Assembly: GCF_007644035.1 (NCBI RefSeq)
Contig: NZ_VMTV02000134.1
Span: 186,001-250,000, forward strand
Direction: 5' to 3'
DNA: 64,000 nt
Source: Vogesella mureinivorans
GTDB lineage: Bacteria > Pseudomonadota > Gammaproteobacteria > Burkholderiales > Chromobacteriaceae
Of this stretch, positions 62,335-64,000 are shown piece by piece (position 1 is the first letter of the stretch; each line of letters opens with the position of its first letter). Made by a program: the position numbers and the translations under genes. A model generated the notes under the pieces. The model searched no databases, had not been told where the DNA came from, and saw only the letters and a list, made by a program, of their open reading frames with translations.

Positions 62335-64000
62335 ATGAACGATCTGGACAAGGATTTACCGCTACGCGAAGACCTGGCACGGCTGAACCGCCTGCTGGAA
62401 GCGCTGCTGCAGGAACAGGAAGGCGCCGAGGTGGTGGACGAGATTCGCGCCATCCCCAGCGGCGCGCAGCGCCACGATGCCGAAGCCGATGCGCTGGTAG
62501 AGCGCTTGTCGCCCGCCACCACCACCGCGCTGGTGCGCGCCTGTGGCTTGTATTCGCAGCTGTTCAACATTGCCGAAGACCTGCACCATGCCCGCCGCCG
62601 CCGCGCCCACCAGCGCGCCGGTAGCGCGCCGCAGCGCGGCAGCCTGTCGCGTGCGCTCGTTAGCCTGCACGAAAGCGGCGTGGATTTTGCCCGCCTCAAC
62701 GCTGCGCTGCAGGAAGCCAGCGTTAGCGCCGTGCTCACCGCCCACCCCACCGAAGTACAGCGCCAGAGCGTGCTGGACGGCCACCGCGCCGTGCGCAAGT
62801 TCCTGCAGCAGCTGTCGTCGCCGGACATCACGCCAGAAGAAGAAACCGAAGTCGAAGCCAAGCTGCAGCGCGTGATCCACACGCTGTGGCAGACCACCGA
62901 AATCCGCCCGTTCAAAATGACCGTGGCCGACGAAATCGAAAACGGCGTGGCCTACCACCCGCTGTCGTTCTTCCAGGCCATCCCCGCGCTGTACGAGCGC
63001 CTGGGCCGCCAGATGCGCGAGCTGTGGGGCCAGGACGCGGCCATACCGTCTTTCCTGCGCGTGGGTAGCTGGATCGGCGGCGACCGCGACGGCAACCCTA
63101 ACGTAGACGCCAGCGTGCTGCGCCACGCCGTTACCCGCCAGGCCGAGGTGGCGTTCAAGCACTATTTCTACGAGCTGGCCGGCCTGTACCGCGAGCTGTC
63201 GCTGTCGGCACGCCACGTCAGCGTGTCGCCCGCCATTGCCGCGCTGGCCGCCGCCTCGCCCGATGCGGCCATCAGCCGCCGCGAAGAACCGTACCGCCTG
63301 GCGCTGGCCACCATCGAAGGCCGCCTGTCGGCCACCGCGGCCAACCTTGGCCTGCCGCTGCGCGGCCGCTGGACTGCCGGTGAAGCCTACCCCGACACCG
63401 CCGCGCTGCAGGCCGACCTGGCTGCGCTGCGCGACTCGCTGGCCGCCAACGGCAGCGCGCTGCTGGTGTACGGCCGCCTGGGCAAGCTGGTGCGCGCGGT
63501 GGACGTATTCGGCTTCTACCTGATGCCGCTGGACCTGCGCCAGCACGCCGAAAAACACGCCGGTGTGGTGGGTGAGCTGTTTGCCCACGCCAACCTGGAG
63601 CACTACGCCGCGCTGGACGAAGCCGCCCGCGTGCGCGTGCTGCTGCGCGAGCTGGCCACGCCGCGCCTGTTGTACTCGCCCTTCCTCAGCTACAGCGCCG
63701 ACAGCGAAAAAGAGCTGGCCATCTTCCGCGAAGCGGCCCTGGTGCAGCAGCAGTTTGGCCAGGGCGCCATCGCCCAGTGCATCATTTCCAACTGTGCCAG
63801 CGTGTCCGATATTCTGGCGCTGGCCTTGCTGGCCAAGGAAAGCGGCCTGCTGCGCCTGGATGGCGGCGTGCCGAGCATCAGCCTGAACCTGGTGCCGCTG
63901 TTTGAAACCATCGCCGACCTGGACGCCTCGGCCGCCATCATGCAGCAGCTGTTTGCGCTGCCGTGGTACCAGCAGCTGCTGAAGAGCCGTGGCGGTGTGC
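62335..64000 (+). CDS. ppc: Phosphoenolpyruvate carboxylase, N-terminal 555 residues
   Basis: Carboxylates phosphoenolpyruvate to oxaloacetate, replenishing the TCA cycle. The gene runs off the window. Visible landmarks: VLTAHPTEVQRQSVLDGH with catalytic His near residue 137, RVGSWIGGDRDGNPNV near 240, and YGRLGKLVRAVDVFGFYLMPLDLRQ near 380. ATG 62335 lies 9-10 bases after a weak GGGAAA purine run. Proteins of this family are about 900 aa, so some 350 residues are missing. A near-match of the window-wide motif is at 63338-63347. Confidence 0.95.
   Translation, partial: MNDLDKDLPLREDLARLNRLLEALLQEQEGAEVVDEIRAIPSGAQRHDAEADALVERLSPATTTALVRACGLYSQLFNIAEDLHHARRRRAHQRAGSAPQRGSLSRALVSLHESGVDFARLNAALQEASVSAVLTAHPTEVQRQSVLDGHRAVRKFLQQLSSPDITPEEETEVEAKLQRVIHTLWQTTEIRPFKMTVADEIENGVAYHPLSFFQAIPALYERLGRQMRELWGQDAAIPSFLRVGSWIGGDRDGNPNVDASVLRHAVTRQAEVAFKHYFYELAGLYRELSLSARHVSVSPAIAALAAASPDAAISRREEPYRLALATIEGRLSATAANLGLPLRGRWTAGEAYPDTAALQADLAALRDSLAANGSALLVYGRLGKLVRAVDVFGFYLMPLDLRQHAEKHAGVVGELFAHANLEHYAALDEAARVRVLLRELATPRLLYSPFLSYSADSEKELAIFREAALVQQQFGQGAIAQCIISNCASVSDILALALLAKESGLLRLDGGVPSISLNLVPLFETIADLDASAAIMQQLFALPWYQQLLKSRGGV

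Noticed and set aside
1-64000. CRISPR array, tRNA/rRNA genes or prophage.
   Set aside because: No regularly spaced direct repeats, no cloverleaf-like sequence ending in CCA, and no phage structural or integrase genes were seen in either strand.

Overview
The window is a high-GC, gene-dense bacterial chromosome segment. It most resembles a betaproteobacterium of the order Neisseriales (Chromobacteriaceae type, e.g. Vogesella/Chromobacterium relatives). The grounds are the gene contents and orders (gltIJKL; pilT-pilU beside yggS-proC-yggT; fba/pgk/gap/tkt; engB-cytochrome c4-ccsBA; hemC-hemD-hemX-hemY; ppc) and the protein families (BPSS1780, ElaA, YaeQ, CcoG). Genus is an inference. No rRNA, tRNA, CRISPR array or prophage was seen.

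Layout. 1-3.5 kb: end of an amino-acid ABC ATPase, then a glutamate/aspartate-type gltI-J-K-L operon. 3.8-5.0 kb: EAL/HDOD protein. 5.1-9.5 kb: pilT-pilU (type IV pilus retraction) divergent from yggS-proC-yggT. 9.6-11.7 kb: small cytochrome c, a DksA with a degenerate zinc finger, aroG. 11.8-19.3 kb (minus strand): AIM24-family protein, a 52-residue membrane protein, fba, a LysE-type exporter, pgk, gap, tkt. 19.6-26.2 kb: membrane protein, ElaA, parC, pilS-pilR. 26.3-31.4 kb: chemoreceptor, LysR/EamA pair, tautomerase, a 405-bp IS4-like miniature element, psiF-like gene. 31.5-43 kb: argH, yaeQ, paiB-like, orphan solute-binding protein, MocR regulator, ccoG, diguanylate cyclase, LysE exporter, a long intergenic region with DnaA boxes, and a receiver-TPR protein. 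43-49 kb: small secreted hypotheticals beside an OmpR/EnvZ-type two-component system, a solute-binding protein and an AraC-Ogt fusion. 49.3-53.9 kb: engB, cytochrome c4, ccsB(resB)-ccsA. 54-57 kb: a frameshifted small membrane protein, a YdcH-like protein, a diguanylate cyclase and an RsuA-type pseudouridine synthase. 56.8-61.2 kb: hemC-hemD-hemX-hemY-rhodanese operon, with hemY frameshifted. 61.4-64 kb: AEC transporter divergent from ppc, which runs off the window.

The most unusual signal is not a gene. The 10-mer GTTGGCCGCA or its complement occurs about 42 times as exact copies, 21 in each orientation, spread from end to end, inside genes in several reading frames and in intergenic regions. 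Several copies lie head-to-head as hairpins just downstream of genes. This is the distribution of a DNA uptake sequence, but it is unlike the Neisseria DUS or Pasteurellaceae USS that I know. The type IV pilus retraction motors PilT/PilU and the PilS/PilR regulators lie in the same window.

Other notable signals are an IS4-type MITE with an 11-bp target duplication sitting in the loop of a transcription terminator, parS-like palindromes at 3.5 and 18.1 kb, a DnaA-box pair beside an AT-rich tract at 41.2 kb, and two apparent single-site frameshifts (54.3 kb and 57.4 kb).
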